DNA of 43,724 nucleotides from JACVRM01 sp046262315 (lineage in GTDB: Bacteria; Actinomycetota; Thermoleophilia; Gaiellales; Gaiellaceae), in assembly GCA_046262315.1 (NCBI GenBank), contig JBHEMZ010000056.1, positions 1 through 43,724 on the forward strand, written 5' to 3'. The position numbers and the translations under genes were made by a program. Below are positions 1 to 7,487 of the stretch, in pieces; position 1 is the stretch's first letter, and each line of letters opens with the position of its first letter. The notes under the pieces are model-generated. The model was given only the letters and a program-made list of their open reading frames with translations, had not been told where the DNA came from and did no database searches.

Positions 1-81
1 GCGCCGCAGCTCACCAGTCTCATGGTCGACCAGATCGAACGTGACCTGCGCTCGATGGACATCGAACCCGCATGCGATCAT
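1..81 (-). CDS. IS110-family transposase, N-terminal fragment running off the left edge
   Basis: Read on the minus strand, the first 27 codons give an N-terminus with FDVHRAQVTFD followed by DHETGEL. This matches the start of IS110-type (DEDD) transposases, which open with a G-F-D-V-H motif whose Asp belongs to the catalytic RuvC-like fold. A strong GAGGAGG lies just upstream, 8 bases before the ATG; a GTG at 84 is an alternative start. The rest of the gene lies outside the window, so completeness and mobility cannot be judged. It sits immediately downstream of a truncated IS5-type transposase, suggesting nested or successive insertions. Confidence 0.6.
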   Translation of the reverse strand, partial: MIACGFDVHRAQVTFDLVDHETGELRR

Positions 82-156
82 CACTTGAGCCTCCTCGCGC
101 TCCTCGTTGACGCGCGCATCGTCCCGCGTCTGAGCCGAGGAGGTCCCACAAGTCAT

Positions 157-447
157 TCATGCGATCTTTTTCGCCTGCACATAGCTGGCGTCGGCAACCG
201 CGCGCGACCATTCGATCTCCCCCGCCGCGCGCAAGCGCGCGAGCAGCAATTCGTGCAGCCGCTCCCACACACCGGCCTTCTGCCACTCGTCCAGCCGACG
301 CCAGCAAGTCACGCCCGACCCGAAGCCCAGCTCGGCGGGCAGGTGCCTCCACGAGATCCCCGTGTGCAGCACGAAAAGGATCCCTTGCAACGCCTGCCGG
401 TCGGGCAGCCGCTTCCGACCCCGATAGCGAAAGCGCCGCTCTGGTCG
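157..447 (-). pseudogene. IS5-family transposase remnant, truncated at both ends
   Basis: About 96 codons encode the well-conserved N-terminal part of IS5-type transposases (DUF4096-like): RYRGRKRLPDRQ, LFVLHTGISWRHLP, CWRRLDEWQKAGVW, then ADASYVQAKK followed by two residues and a stop. In full elements AKK is followed by the segment leading to the rest of the DDE catalytic core, all absent here. The usual first 15-20 residues before the RFRY motif are also missing; instead the reading frame runs in from the upstream membrane-protein pseudogene. It is therefore a dead internal fragment and not an active element. Its 3' break lies about 75 bases from the start of the IS110-type gene. Confidence 0.75.
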
Positions 448-449
448 CG

Positions 450-1062
450 CCCCACGCGACCAGAAATGGGACGAGCCCGAGGCTGAGGTTCCCGAGGAAG
501 GCGGGCACCGCGAGGGAGCGAGGGGAACGCGATCGTGAGCAGCCACGCCGTTAGACGCGGCCGGTATGCGCCGCGGACCAGGCCGATCCCGAGCAGGGTC
601 GACCCGACGGCGCTGATGAGGAGGCCCGGAATGCCAAAGCCGAGGAAGATGACGTCGACAGCGGTGCTCTCGACGTGAACGAGGAAAAGGGCGACGAAGA
701 CGGCGAGGAAGCCGATCTTCTCCAGCGCGTAGCCCGTAAGCGCGACGTGCCAGCCCCAGCGCTCCGTCCGGCCCGTCGGCGAGCGGCGCGCGCGCGGCAT
801 GGGCACAGAGGAACATAGCCGGGATGAGCAGCGCGAAGATCTGCCAGTACGTGACGTAGACGCGGTCGGGCGACGCCCACGTGAGGAGTCCACCCGCGAG
901 CTCGGCCGGCTCGGCCCATGCGGCGACCGTTCCGGTCTCGAGCTCCGCGCGTCCGTCCTCGGTCGCGAAGTAGGAGAGCGCGAGCAGCGGCGAGAGCAGC
1001 ACGGCGATCAGCGCGGCGACGGCCGCGTAGAGGCCGATCCAGCGGCGAGCACGTTCGGACAT
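450..1062 (-). pseudogene. Frameshifted multi-pass membrane protein, 3' end lost to IS5 debris
   Basis: It starts at ATG 1062 behind GGGAGGTGA. The first frame gives an N-terminal membrane segment (LYAAVAALIAVLLSPLLALS), a hydrophilic loop and a second segment (YWQIFALLIPAMFLCAHA). Near position 775 the hydrophobic reading moves to another frame (IGFLAVFVALFLVHV, then VIFLGFGIPGLLISAVG). Near 522 it moves again, to a last segment (NLSLGLVPFLVAWGA) that ends where the IS5 remnant begins. Together these make about five membrane spans of a single protein read in three frames. The family was not recognised; similar unnamed actinobacterial membrane proteins exist. Two indels plus a missing C-terminus make it non-functional as it stands. 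Confidence 0.6.
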
Positions 1063-1158
1063 CGGTCACCTCCCGTCGAGCGCCCCGCACCATGCGAGGC
1101 ACGACCGATCCTGCGCGCGAGCCGCGGCGATGTCGTCGGGCGGCGGGTCGATCTCGAC

Positions 1159-1174
1159 TCAACCCTGGGGTTGA
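1159..1174. promoter_or_regulatory. 16-bp perfect palindrome between divergent genes
   Basis: TCAACCCTGGGGTTGA is a perfect dyad (7-bp arms, central TG). It overlaps the A of the ATG proposed for the histidine kinase stump and lies about 100 bases upstream of the divergent membrane-protein start. Such symmetry in a divergent intergenic region is typical of an operator for a dimeric regulator, here plausibly the response regulator that once accompanied the kinase. The binding protein is an inference. Confidence 0.45.
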
Positions 1175-1712
1175 TGATCGGTGGGCCGGACGGCGCTAGC
1201 GTCCCACGGGTGGAGCCCCTTCGGCCCGCGCGGATCGACGTAGGCGTTGCGGTACTGCTCGCCGTCGTTCGAGCGGGCGAGTTCCTCGCCGCCGGCTATG
1301 AGCGCGCGCTTATCGGGGGTGCGGGCTTCCTCGTCGCCGCCGCGGGAGTGGCATTCGCGCGGCGCTTCCCGCTCCTCGTCTTCGCCCTACGTCGCGTGCG
1401 TCTACGCGCTCGCGGCGCTCATCGGCTTCGATGTCTCGGAGCCCCTCGCGTGGATCCCGCTGCTGGCCTTCGCCTTCTTCGCGACCGGCGTCTACGCGAG
1501 CCCAGTGCGGTTGCCTCTCGGGCTCGTGAGCGTCGCGGCGGCGTTCGCGGTCATGTACGCAGCGCTCGCACGGTTGACGAACTTCGACCCAAGCCTGCTC
1601 TTCGGCCTCGCGCTGACGCTCGGGCCGTGGGGGCTCGGCCTTGCGCTGCGACGAGCGCTCGAGCGGGAGCGGGAGCTCGGCGCGGAGGCGGAGCGGGCGC
1701 GGCTCGCGTTTC
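1174..1712 (+). pseudogene. Sensor histidine kinase N-terminal stump
   Basis: The reading frame from ATG 1174 gives RVEPLRPARIDVGVAVLLAV and a run of membrane segments up to about 1385. There a single frameshift moves the coding to the next frame, which continues with YALAALIGF, WIPLLAFAFFATGVYA and FGLALTLGPWGLGLAL, then the charged helix LERERELGAEAERARL. This four- to five-span membrane region leading into an E/R-rich linker helix is the usual N-terminal sensor of NarL-type actinobacterial histidine kinases. The H-box dimerisation domain and ATPase domain that should follow are absent; non-homologous sequence with a hairpin takes over at about 1712. Dead by frameshift and truncation. Confidence 0.55.
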
Positions 1713-1730
1713 ATCCGCGCATATCCCGCG

Positions 1731-1762
1731 CGGCTGTAGCCGGCGACAGCCGGCTACAGCCG
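1731..1762. repeat. 14-bp perfect inverted repeat (hairpin)
   Basis: CGGCTGTAGCCGGC and its exact reverse complement flank a four-base GACA loop. There is no T-run after it, so it is a poor intrinsic terminator. It lies right at the break where the histidine kinase reading ends, so it may be a REP-like palindrome or part of a lost mobile-element end. I saw no second copy in the window. Confidence 0.6.
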
Positions 1763-1905
1763 GCAATTCCCGCAAAATGTATGGCCGGTCGCGTTGACTG
1801 GCAGACGAAGCTCTGCTCGCTGTGGGTAGCGGCCGGTTTTTGCCGTCCCTAGCTGGTGCTGCTCGTCTGCGCGGCGACAGCGCGGGCCGGCGCGGACTCT
1901 CGAGC

Positions 1906-1928
1906 GTTTTGGTTGACATGACTAAAAC
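1906..1928 (+). promoter_or_regulatory. Dyad with -35-like TTGACA upstream of nrtR
   Basis: A 23-bp imperfect palindrome has outer arms GTTTT (1906-1910) and AAAAC (1924-1928), with an inner GT/AC pair also matching. A perfect TTGACA hexamer (1913-1918) lies inside it. It stands 20 bases before the proposed TTG start of the NrtR-like gene, so the mRNA may have little or no leader. The -10 is not clear. Autoregulation by NrtR is an inference from the position and symmetry. Confidence 0.4.
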
Positions 1929-1948
1929 CTTGTGCGACGGTAAGAGTC

Positions 1949-2704
1949 TTGGCGACAAGAACACGGAAGACGAACGTTCCGCCCGGGTACGACGCGAGCA
2001 AGTTCCCGGCCTTCGCCGTCACGGTGGACGTCGTCATCCTGACCATGGCCGAGGGCGTGCTCCACGCTCTTCTCGTCCGGCGGGGGGAGGAGCCGTTCAA
2101 GGGCATGTGGGCGATTCCCGGTGGATTCAAACGCCCCGAAGAGACGCTGAACGAGGCGGCGAGGCGTGAGCTCTCCAAGGAGACCGGCGTCGAGGTCCCA
2201 AGTCTGCTGACCCAGTTCGGCGCCTACGGCGATCCCGGACGCGACCCGCGCATGAACGTCGTCACGGTCGCGTACCTCGCCGTCCTTCGCGACGTGGGAG
2301 CGATCGTCGCCGGCACCGACGCAGCACACGCCGCGCTCGTTTCCGCCTCGGACATCCTCGAGGAGAGGATCGAGCTGGCGTTCGACCACCTGCGTATCGT
2401 CCGCGACGCGGTCGAGCGCGTCCGGGTCGAGCTCGAGCTCTCGGGCATCGCGACGGCCTTCGTCGGTAGGACCTTCACGATGGCCGGGCTCCGAGCGGTG
2501 TACGAGGCGATCTGGGGCGTCCAGCTCGACGCCGCGAACTTCCGCCGCAGCCTCGTGGGCGAGGACGGCTGGGTGATCTCGACCGGCCGCACGGCCCGGC
2601 CCGGGCCGGGGGGCGGAAGGCCCGCTGAGCTCTACCGGGCCGGGCGGGCTTGGAAGCACGGCGCACCCATCCATCGCATCCAGCGGAACCCCGAGAGGAA
2701 GTGA
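1949..2704 (+). CDS. nrtR: NrtR-like transcriptional regulator (Nudix domain plus winged helix)
   Basis: This 251-residue protein has an N-terminal Nudix domain (about 20-150) and a C-terminal winged-helix domain (about 155-235). The latter shows FTMAGLRAVYEAIWG, NFRRSLV and a Gly/Arg-rich wing GGGRPAELYR, the pattern of NrtR repressors of NAD metabolism that sense ADP-ribose-type ligands. The Nudix box is recognisable (GFKRPEE, then RRELSKETGV) but the first Glu of the metal-binding EE pair is Lys. Loss of hydrolase residues is common in NrtR regulators that only bind ligand. The start is taken at TTG 1949, just after the TTGACA dyad. It is followed after 4 bases by an oxidoreductase gene, probably co-transcribed and possibly its target. 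A plain Nudix hydrolase is less likely. Confidence 0.75.
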   Translation: MATRTRKTNVPPGYDASKFPAFAVTVDVVILTMAEGVLHALLVRRGEEPFKGMWAIPGGFKRPEETLNEAARRELSKETGVEVPSLLTQFGAYGDPGRDPRMNVVTVAYLAVLRDVGAIVAGTDAAHAALVSASDILEERIELAFDHLRIVRDAVERVRVELELSGIATAFVGRTFTMAGLRAVYEAIWGVQLDAANFRRSLVGEDGWVISTGRTARPGPGGGRPAELYRAGRAWKHGAPIHRIQRNPERK

Positions 2705-2708
2705 TCGA

Positions 2709-3704
2709 ATGAGAGCAGTCCTGCAGGATCAGTATGGGCCTCCGGAAGTGTTGCGCGTCGCCGAAGTCGAGCGGCCCGTGCCGAAGGAGGACGAGGTGCT
2801 CGTCAGGGTCCACGCGTCGACGGTTACCCGCGGCGACGCCATGGGCGTGCGTCACGTCGAGTACCGGTTCATCCGTCTCTTCACCGGCATCCGCCGCCCG
2901 AGGCGGACGAGTTGCGGCTCGGAGCTCGCGGGTCGCGTCGAGGAGGTCGGAGCGGCCGTGACGGAGTTCCGGATCGGCGACGAGGTGTTCGGCATCGAGC
3001 GCGGCGCGAACGCGGAATACGTGGCCGTGCGTGAGAGCGGCCCGATCGCACAGAAGCCGACAAGGCTGACGTACGAGGAGGCGGCGGCCATCCCCGACGG
3101 CTCGCTGCTCGCGTTTACCTGCATGCGACCGGCGTATCCGCTGCGCGGGAAGAGCGTCCTCGTCTACGGCGCCGCGGGCTCCGTCGGGACGGCCGCGGTC
3201 CAGCTACTCGCACACCACTTCGAGGCCGACGTGACGGCGGTGTGCGACACGAAGGACGTCGAGCTCGTGCGGTCGCTCGGCGCTCGGGACGTCCACGATC
3301 GCTTTCGCGAGGACTTCACCAAGAACGGCACGACGTACGACGTGATCTTCGACGCGGTCGGCAAGCACTCGTTCCGGCGCTGCCGGCGCTCGCTGAAGCG
3401 GGGCGGAATCTACATCTCGATGGACGTCGGGTTCATGTACCACGTGCCGTTCCTCGCTCTCGTCACACGGCTCGTCGGAAGCAGGCGCGCGACGCTCGGC
3501 ATTGGCCGCTATCGCCGGGAGGACCTCCTCCTCGTGAAGGAGCTCGTCGACGCGGGCAAGTACCGGCCTGTGATCGACCGGAGGTACGCGCTCGACGAGG
3601 TCGTCGACGCGACCCGCTACGTCGAGACCGGCCAGAAGACCGGCAACGTCGTGCTCCGCGTGACGAGGCTGCGCCCCGGCGAGCAGCCTGAGCCCGCCGC
3701 CTGA
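2709..3704 (+). CDS. NAD(P)-dependent MDR oxidoreductase, quinone oxidoreductase type
   Basis: This 331-residue member of the medium-chain dehydrogenase/reductase superfamily has a GroES-like N-terminal domain (residues 1-125, with GSELAGRVEEVG and RIGDEVFG) and a Rossmann domain with YGAAGSVGTAAVQL around residue 155. The Cys/His/Asp/Glu set of zinc alcohol dehydrogenases is not evident, so a zinc-independent quinone oxidoreductase or enoyl reductase-like activity on an unknown carbonyl substrate is likely. ATG 2709 has GAGAGGAAG upstream. It begins 4 bases after the nrtR stop, so the two form an operon. A hairpin 46 bases past its stop may end the transcript. Confidence 0.85.
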   Translation: MRAVLQDQYGPPEVLRVAEVERPVPKEDEVLVRVHASTVTRGDAMGVRHVEYRFIRLFTGIRRPRRTSCGSELAGRVEEVGAAVTEFRIGDEVFGIERGANAEYVAVRESGPIAQKPTRLTYEEAAAIPDGSLLAFTCMRPAYPLRGKSVLVYGAAGSVGTAAVQLLAHHFEADVTAVCDTKDVELVRSLGARDVHDRFREDFTKNGTTYDVIFDAVGKHSFRRCRRSLKRGGIYISMDVGFMYHVPFLALVTRLVGSRRATLGIGRYRREDLLLVKELVDAGKYRPVIDRRYALDEVVDATRYVETGQKTGNVVLRVTRLRPGEQPEPAA

Positions 3705-3731
3705 CGGCGCTCGTATTCCCCACGCCACCGT

Positions 3732-3746
3732 CGTCACGACCTAACG
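3732..3746 (+). repeat. 15-bp direct repeat, copy 1
   Basis: CGTCACGACCTAACG occurs here and again at 38667-38681. Both copies are on the plus strand, lie 12-28 bases past a gene's stop codon, and are followed by a hairpin. In a high-GC 44-kb window a chance match of this length is possible, so the meaning is uncertain. Confidence 0.45.
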
Positions 3747-3749
3747 GGC

Positions 3750-3783
3750 GGATGTCAGGGTGCCCCCCGACTCCCTGACATCC
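3750..3783 (+). terminator. Strong hairpin after the oxidoreductase gene
   Basis: GGATGTCAGGG and CCCTGACATCC form an 11-bp perfect stem with a 12-base C-rich loop. There is no U-tract after the stem, so it may act as a factor-assisted terminator or an mRNA-stabilising structure. Position between two plus-strand transcription units supports a boundary role. Confidence 0.5.
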
Positions 3784-3911
3784 CTGGCGGAGGCGCCGAG
3801 GCGCCCTGGAACGCAGCCTTGGCACCGGGGCGAGCCAACGGCGAGCCGCCCGAGCCAGACTCGTGCACGCGACCGCGCATCCGCTTGTCGCTGAGCGGGT
3901 ATGGCATTCGC

Positions 3912-5588
3912 ATGGCCTCCGAGCTGACCAAGCCGCTTGAACGGCTCCGCGACGACCTCCGCTCGGTGCGGCTCGAGCTCGACGTGCCCGGCGCCGACCA
4001 AGCCCGGCGCGCGCGCGACGACATCGTCGCCCAGGTGGACGACTACGTGCTCCCGCGGCTGAGGCAGATGGATGCTCCCGCCCTGATCGTGGTTGGGGGC
4101 TCGACGGGCGCCGGCAAGTCGACGCTCGTAAACAGCCTCGTCGGCGCCGTCGTCAGCCCGGCGGGCGTGCTCCGACCGACAACGCGGGCTCCGGTTCTCG
4201 TCTTCCACCCGGACGACGTGCGCTGGTTCGAGGACGACCGCATCCTGCCCGGGCTGCCGAGGATCATCGGCGGCGGCGGCCCCGGTACGCTCGAACTCGT
4301 TGCGAGCGCCGCTCTGCCGCAGGGTCTCGCCCTGCTCGACTCGCCGGACATCGACTCCGTGCTCGCCGAGAACCGCGCCCTCGCGAACCAGCTGCTCGCG
4401 GCCGCCGACGGCTGGCTTTTCGTCACCACGGCCGCCCGCTACGCCGATGCCGTCCCGTGGGAGTTCCTGCGCTCCGCGCGGGAGCGGGGGACAGCGCTTT
4501 CGATCGTGCTCAATCGTGTCCCCGCCGACGCCGACCGCGAGGTTCCGGCGCACTTGAAGCAGATGCTCGCTGCCGAGCAGCTCGGCGACTGCGACGTGCT
4601 CGTCGTGCCGGAGGTCCCGCTCGATCACGAGCGGCTTCCCGCGGACGCGCTCTGGCCCGTGCGCGCATGGCTCGACGGCCTTGCGGTCGATGCTCACGCG
4701 CGGGCGGCGCTGGTGCGCCGGACGCTGCGAGGCGCGCTCGCGAGCCTTCCCGTTCGGGCAGCAGCAGTCGAGCGGGCGGCCGTCGAGCAGCTGTCGGCGG
4801 CGGCCGAACTGCGCGCGGAGGCGGACGCCGCCTACGCGGAGGCGCTCCGCGAGGTCGAGGGAGCGCTGCGCAGCGGCTCGCTCCTCCGCGGCGAGGTGCT
4901 GGCCCGGTGGCACGAGGTCGTCGGGACCGGCGACGTGATGCGCGCGCTCGAGTCGCGCGTGGGCTGGCTGCGCGACCGGCTGAAGAGCATCGTCACGGGC
5001 GGCCCGGCTGCGGACGCCGACCTCAAGCTCACCGTCGAGAACCGCGTCGAGGCGGTCGTGCGGACGGCTGCCGAGCGGGCCGCCGAGCGAACCGCGCGCG
5101 CGTGGCGCGAGCGCGTTTCCGGACGGGCGCTCCTCGCCGCCGCCCCGGAACTCGAGCGAGCCTCGGTTGACCTCGCTTCCGCCGCGGAAGAGGAGGTGCG
5201 CGCCTGGCAGGGTGTCGTCTTCGACCTCGTCCGGCACGAGGGCGCGTCAAAGCGCACGACGGCGCGGCTCGCCTCCCTCGGCGTCAACGGCGCCGGCCTG
5301 ACCGTAATGCTCGCCGTGTTCGCCCACACGGGCGGCCTCACCGGTGCGGAGGTCGTGGTCGCCGGCGGTACCTCGGCCGTCGGCCAAAAGGTGCTCGAGG
5401 CGATCTTCGGCGACCAGGCGGTCCGCACGCTAGCGACGCGGGCGCGCGAAGACCTGATCGAGAGGGTCGACCGGCTCCTACGAGCCGACGCCAAGCGGTT
5501 CGACACCCTGCTCGACGCGGCCGCACCCGAGGCGGACAGCTTCGCGCGCCTCCACGCCACGGTCGACGCGATCCGCCGGGCGGCGTGA
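3912..5588 (+). CDS. Dynamin-like GTPase, first of a coupled pair
   Basis: This 558-residue GTPase has a P-loop GSTGAGKST at about residues 63-71, a switch I Thr in RPTTRAP, a G3 motif LLDSPDID at about 141-148 and a G4-like LNRVPAD at about 199-205, where the specificity Lys and Asp of NKxD are changed. Helical, Ala/Glu/Arg-rich sequence follows, typical of the bundle in bacterial dynamin-like proteins, with a hydrophobic patch near residue 460 (LTVMLAVFAHTGGL, then AEVVVAGGTSAVGQ) that could touch membrane. ATG 3912 is preferred because upstream codons are Arg/Pro-rich and not protein-like; no strong ribosome site is seen. Its stop overlaps the start of a second GTPase, suggesting the two work as a heteromer in membrane remodelling or cell-envelope stress. 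Family assignment is firm, role inferred. Confidence 0.8.
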   Translation: MASELTKPLERLRDDLRSVRLELDVPGADQARRARDDIVAQVDDYVLPRLRQMDAPALIVVGGSTGAGKSTLVNSLVGAVVSPAGVLRPTTRAPVLVFHPDDVRWFEDDRILPGLPRIIGGGGPGTLELVASAALPQGLALLDSPDIDSVLAENRALANQLLAAADGWLFVTTAARYADAVPWEFLRSARERGTALSIVLNRVPADADREVPAHLKQMLAAEQLGDCDVLVVPEVPLDHERLPADALWPVRAWLDGLAVDAHARAALVRRTLRGALASLPVRAAAVERAAVEQLSAAAELRAEADAAYAEALREVEGALRSGSLLRGEVLARWHEVVGTGDVMRALESRVGWLRDRLKSIVTGGPAADADLKLTVENRVEAVVRTAAERAAERTARAWRERVSGRALLAAAPELERASVDLASAAEEEVRAWQGVVFDLVRHEGASKRTTARLASLGVNGAGLTVMLAVFAHTGGLTGAEVVVAGGTSAVGQKVLEAIFGDQAVRTLATRAREDLIERVDRLLRADAKRFDTLLDAAAPEADSFARLHATVDAIRRAA

Positions 5589-7156
5589 GCGGGCTCGACG
5601 AGCGTCTCTCCGCACTCCGCGAGGCGGCGGACCTGGCAGCCGGACGGCTGGACGCCGCGGACGTCGAGGGGGCGCGGGCAGTTGTCGAGAAGGCGGGGGC
5701 CCGGCTCGGGCTGGGCGTCGAGTCGACGGTCGTAGCGCTCGCCGGCCCGACCGGCGCCGGCAAGTCGCAGCTCTTCAACGTACTCACGGGAAGCGAGCTC
5801 GCGCTGGTCGGCCGACGCCGGCCCACGACCTCGGCCGGACAGGCAGCCATCTGGGGGGAGGGAGGCGACGCGCTGCTGGACTGGCTCGAGATCGGCCGCC
5901 GCCACCGCGTCGACGCGGACGGCCTCGGCGGGCTCGTCCTCCTCGACCTCCCGGACTTCGACTCCGTCGAGACCTCGCACCGCCTCGAGGCGGAGCGGGT
6001 GATCGCGCTCGCGGATCTCGTCCTCTGGGTCGTCGAGCCGCAGAAGTACGCGGACGCGACGCTGCACGACCGCTACCTACGGGAGCTGGCGACACACGCG
6101 CGCGCGATGGCGGTCGTCCTGAACCAGGCTGACCTGCTCCCGCCCGCGGATGTCGTCGCGTGGCGGGCCGACATGGAGCGCCTGCTGACGGAGGACGGGG
6201 TGCCGCGCGTTCCGGTCGCCATCGTGTCGGCGCGAACGGGCGAGGGCGTCCCCGAGCTGCAACGCCTGCTCGCCGAACGGGTAGCCGCGCACGACGCCGC
6301 GGTCGCACGACTCGCCGCCGACGTGAACCGCGCAGCCGAGCCGCTCGCCGCCGCGTGCAGCGGGAAGGCGCGCGGCATCCGGCGCGAGGATCGCGGGCGG
6401 CTGCTGGCAGCGCTCGAGGACGCGGCAGGCGTTCCCACCGTAGTGCGCGCGGTCGGAGACGCCCACCGCCGCCGCGGCGCGCTCGCCGCCGGCTGGCCCC
6501 TCGTGCGCTGGGTGCGGCGGCTCCGGCCCGACCCGCTGAGGCGGTTGCGCCTCCCCGAGTCGCCGCAGCCGCACGTCAGAACCTCGATGCCGCCGCCGAC
6601 CGATGTGCAACGCGCCCAAGTGGCGAGCGCAGCCCGCCAGCTCGCCGACGGGGCGGCCGAGGGGCTGCCGCAGCCATGGCCGCGGCTCGTGAGAAGGCCG
6701 GCGGTCGCGGCGGACGACGGTGTCGCCGACCGGCTCGACCGCGCTGTCGCCGGCGCCGACCTGGGCGTCTCGAGCCCTCGCTGGTGGCGAGTTGCCGGGC
6801 TGCTCCAGCGCCTGCTCGCGCTCGCCGTCGCCGCAGGGGCGGTGTGGCTGGTTGCGCTCGCCGTGCTGGGTTGGCTGCGGATCGAAGACGTGGTTCCGCT
6901 TCCGGAGGTCAAGGGGATGCCGATCCCCACCGTGCTCCTCCTCGGTGGGGCAGCCGCCGGGATCGTGCTCGCCTTCGTGGCGCGCCTCCTGAACGGAGCC
7001 GGCGCGAGCCGGCGGGCACGGCGAGCCGCCCGCTCACTCCGCCAGCGGATCGATGAGGTCGCGCAGGAGCTCGTCGTCGACCCGGTCGACCGAGAGCTCG
7101 GCGTACGGGAGGAGCTCTGCGCCGCGATCTCCACCGCGCAGGGCCGGCGCCACTAG
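5585..7156 (+). CDS. Membrane-anchored dynamin-like GTPase, second of the pair
   Basis: This 523-residue GTPase starts at GTG 5585 in a GTGA overlap with the previous stop. G1 is AGPTGAGKSQ (52-61), G2 is the Thr pair in RRRPTTS, G3 is DLPDFDS (121-127), G4 is LNQAD (179-183) and G5 is SARTGEG (215-221). A helical region follows, then two membrane segments near residues 403-425 (LLALAVAAGAVWLVALAVLG) and 443-467 (PTVLLLGGAAAGIVLAFVAR), and a short basic and acidic tail. Pairs of adjacent, different dynamin-like proteins with one membrane-bound partner are known in actinobacteria. The overlap implies translational coupling and fixed stoichiometry. Physiological role is not shown by the sequence. 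Confidence 0.8.
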   Translation: MSGLDERLSALREAADLAAGRLDAADVEGARAVVEKAGARLGLGVESTVVALAGPTGAGKSQLFNVLTGSELALVGRRRPTTSAGQAAIWGEGGDALLDWLEIGRRHRVDADGLGGLVLLDLPDFDSVETSHRLEAERVIALADLVLWVVEPQKYADATLHDRYLRELATHARAMAVVLNQADLLPPADVVAWRADMERLLTEDGVPRVPVAIVSARTGEGVPELQRLLAERVAAHDAAVARLAADVNRAAEPLAAACSGKARGIRREDRGRLLAALEDAAGVPTVVRAVGDAHRRRGALAAGWPLVRWVRRLRPDPLRRLRLPESPQPHVRTSMPPPTDVQRAQVASAARQLADGAAEGLPQPWPRLVRRPAVAADDGVADRLDRAVAGADLGVSSPRWWRVAGLLQRLLALAVAAGAVWLVALAVLGWLRIEDVVPLPEVKGMPIPTVLLLGGAAAGIVLAFVARLLNGAGASRRARRAARSLRQRIDEVAQELVVDPVDRELGVREELCAAISTAQGRRH

Positions 7157-7361
7157 CGACCCGCTCAAATTACCGAGCCGGTCTGGTCAAGCCGAGGACG
7201 CGCACGAGCCGCCGGAAACAATTCTGCGGCAGGGGCGTTGTCCGTGTAGACAGAATCCTGTCGCCCGCTCGTGGCCCAACGCCCTTCTTCGATCGACGTA
7301 ACCATGCGAACGACCGGGGCCGGATCCGGAAACGACCCAGTAAATGGGGGTCAGTCGTCGG

Positions 7362-7444
7362 TCGGGGCAGGCCCGTGGCACGCGTCAGGGCACTCGACTC
7401 GCCTGGCACGCCGGAGGTCGCGGGTTCCACCCCCGTCGCTCCCG
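7362..7444 (+). other. Degenerate tRNA-like sequence (tRNA-Ala-like relic)
   Basis: Within the 331-base gap 7157-7487, a tRNA-like fold is partly visible. A D-stem GCCC/GGGC (7371-7374 and 7388-7391) has an over-long loop. An anticodon arm has loop CTGGCAC with GGC at 7405-7407, but its stem has a C-C mismatch. A variable loop AGGTC precedes a T-arm GCGGG-TTCCACC-CCCGT (7420-7436), where the loop should begin TTCGA. The 3' acceptor strand CGCTCCC has no 5' partner and no CCA follows. I therefore read it as a decayed tRNA or an integration scar, not a working tRNA. Nothing else was recognised in this gap. Confidence 0.35.
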
Positions 7445-7487
7445 CCTCCTTCGCCCCGCTTGCCACGATGACGTGGCCGCGGTCGCT

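Noticed and set aside
3741..6067. Long minus-strand frames opposite the two GTPase genes
   Set aside because: The GTPase motifs on the plus strand are decisive and the opposite frames have low-complexity Arg/Ala/Glu composition.
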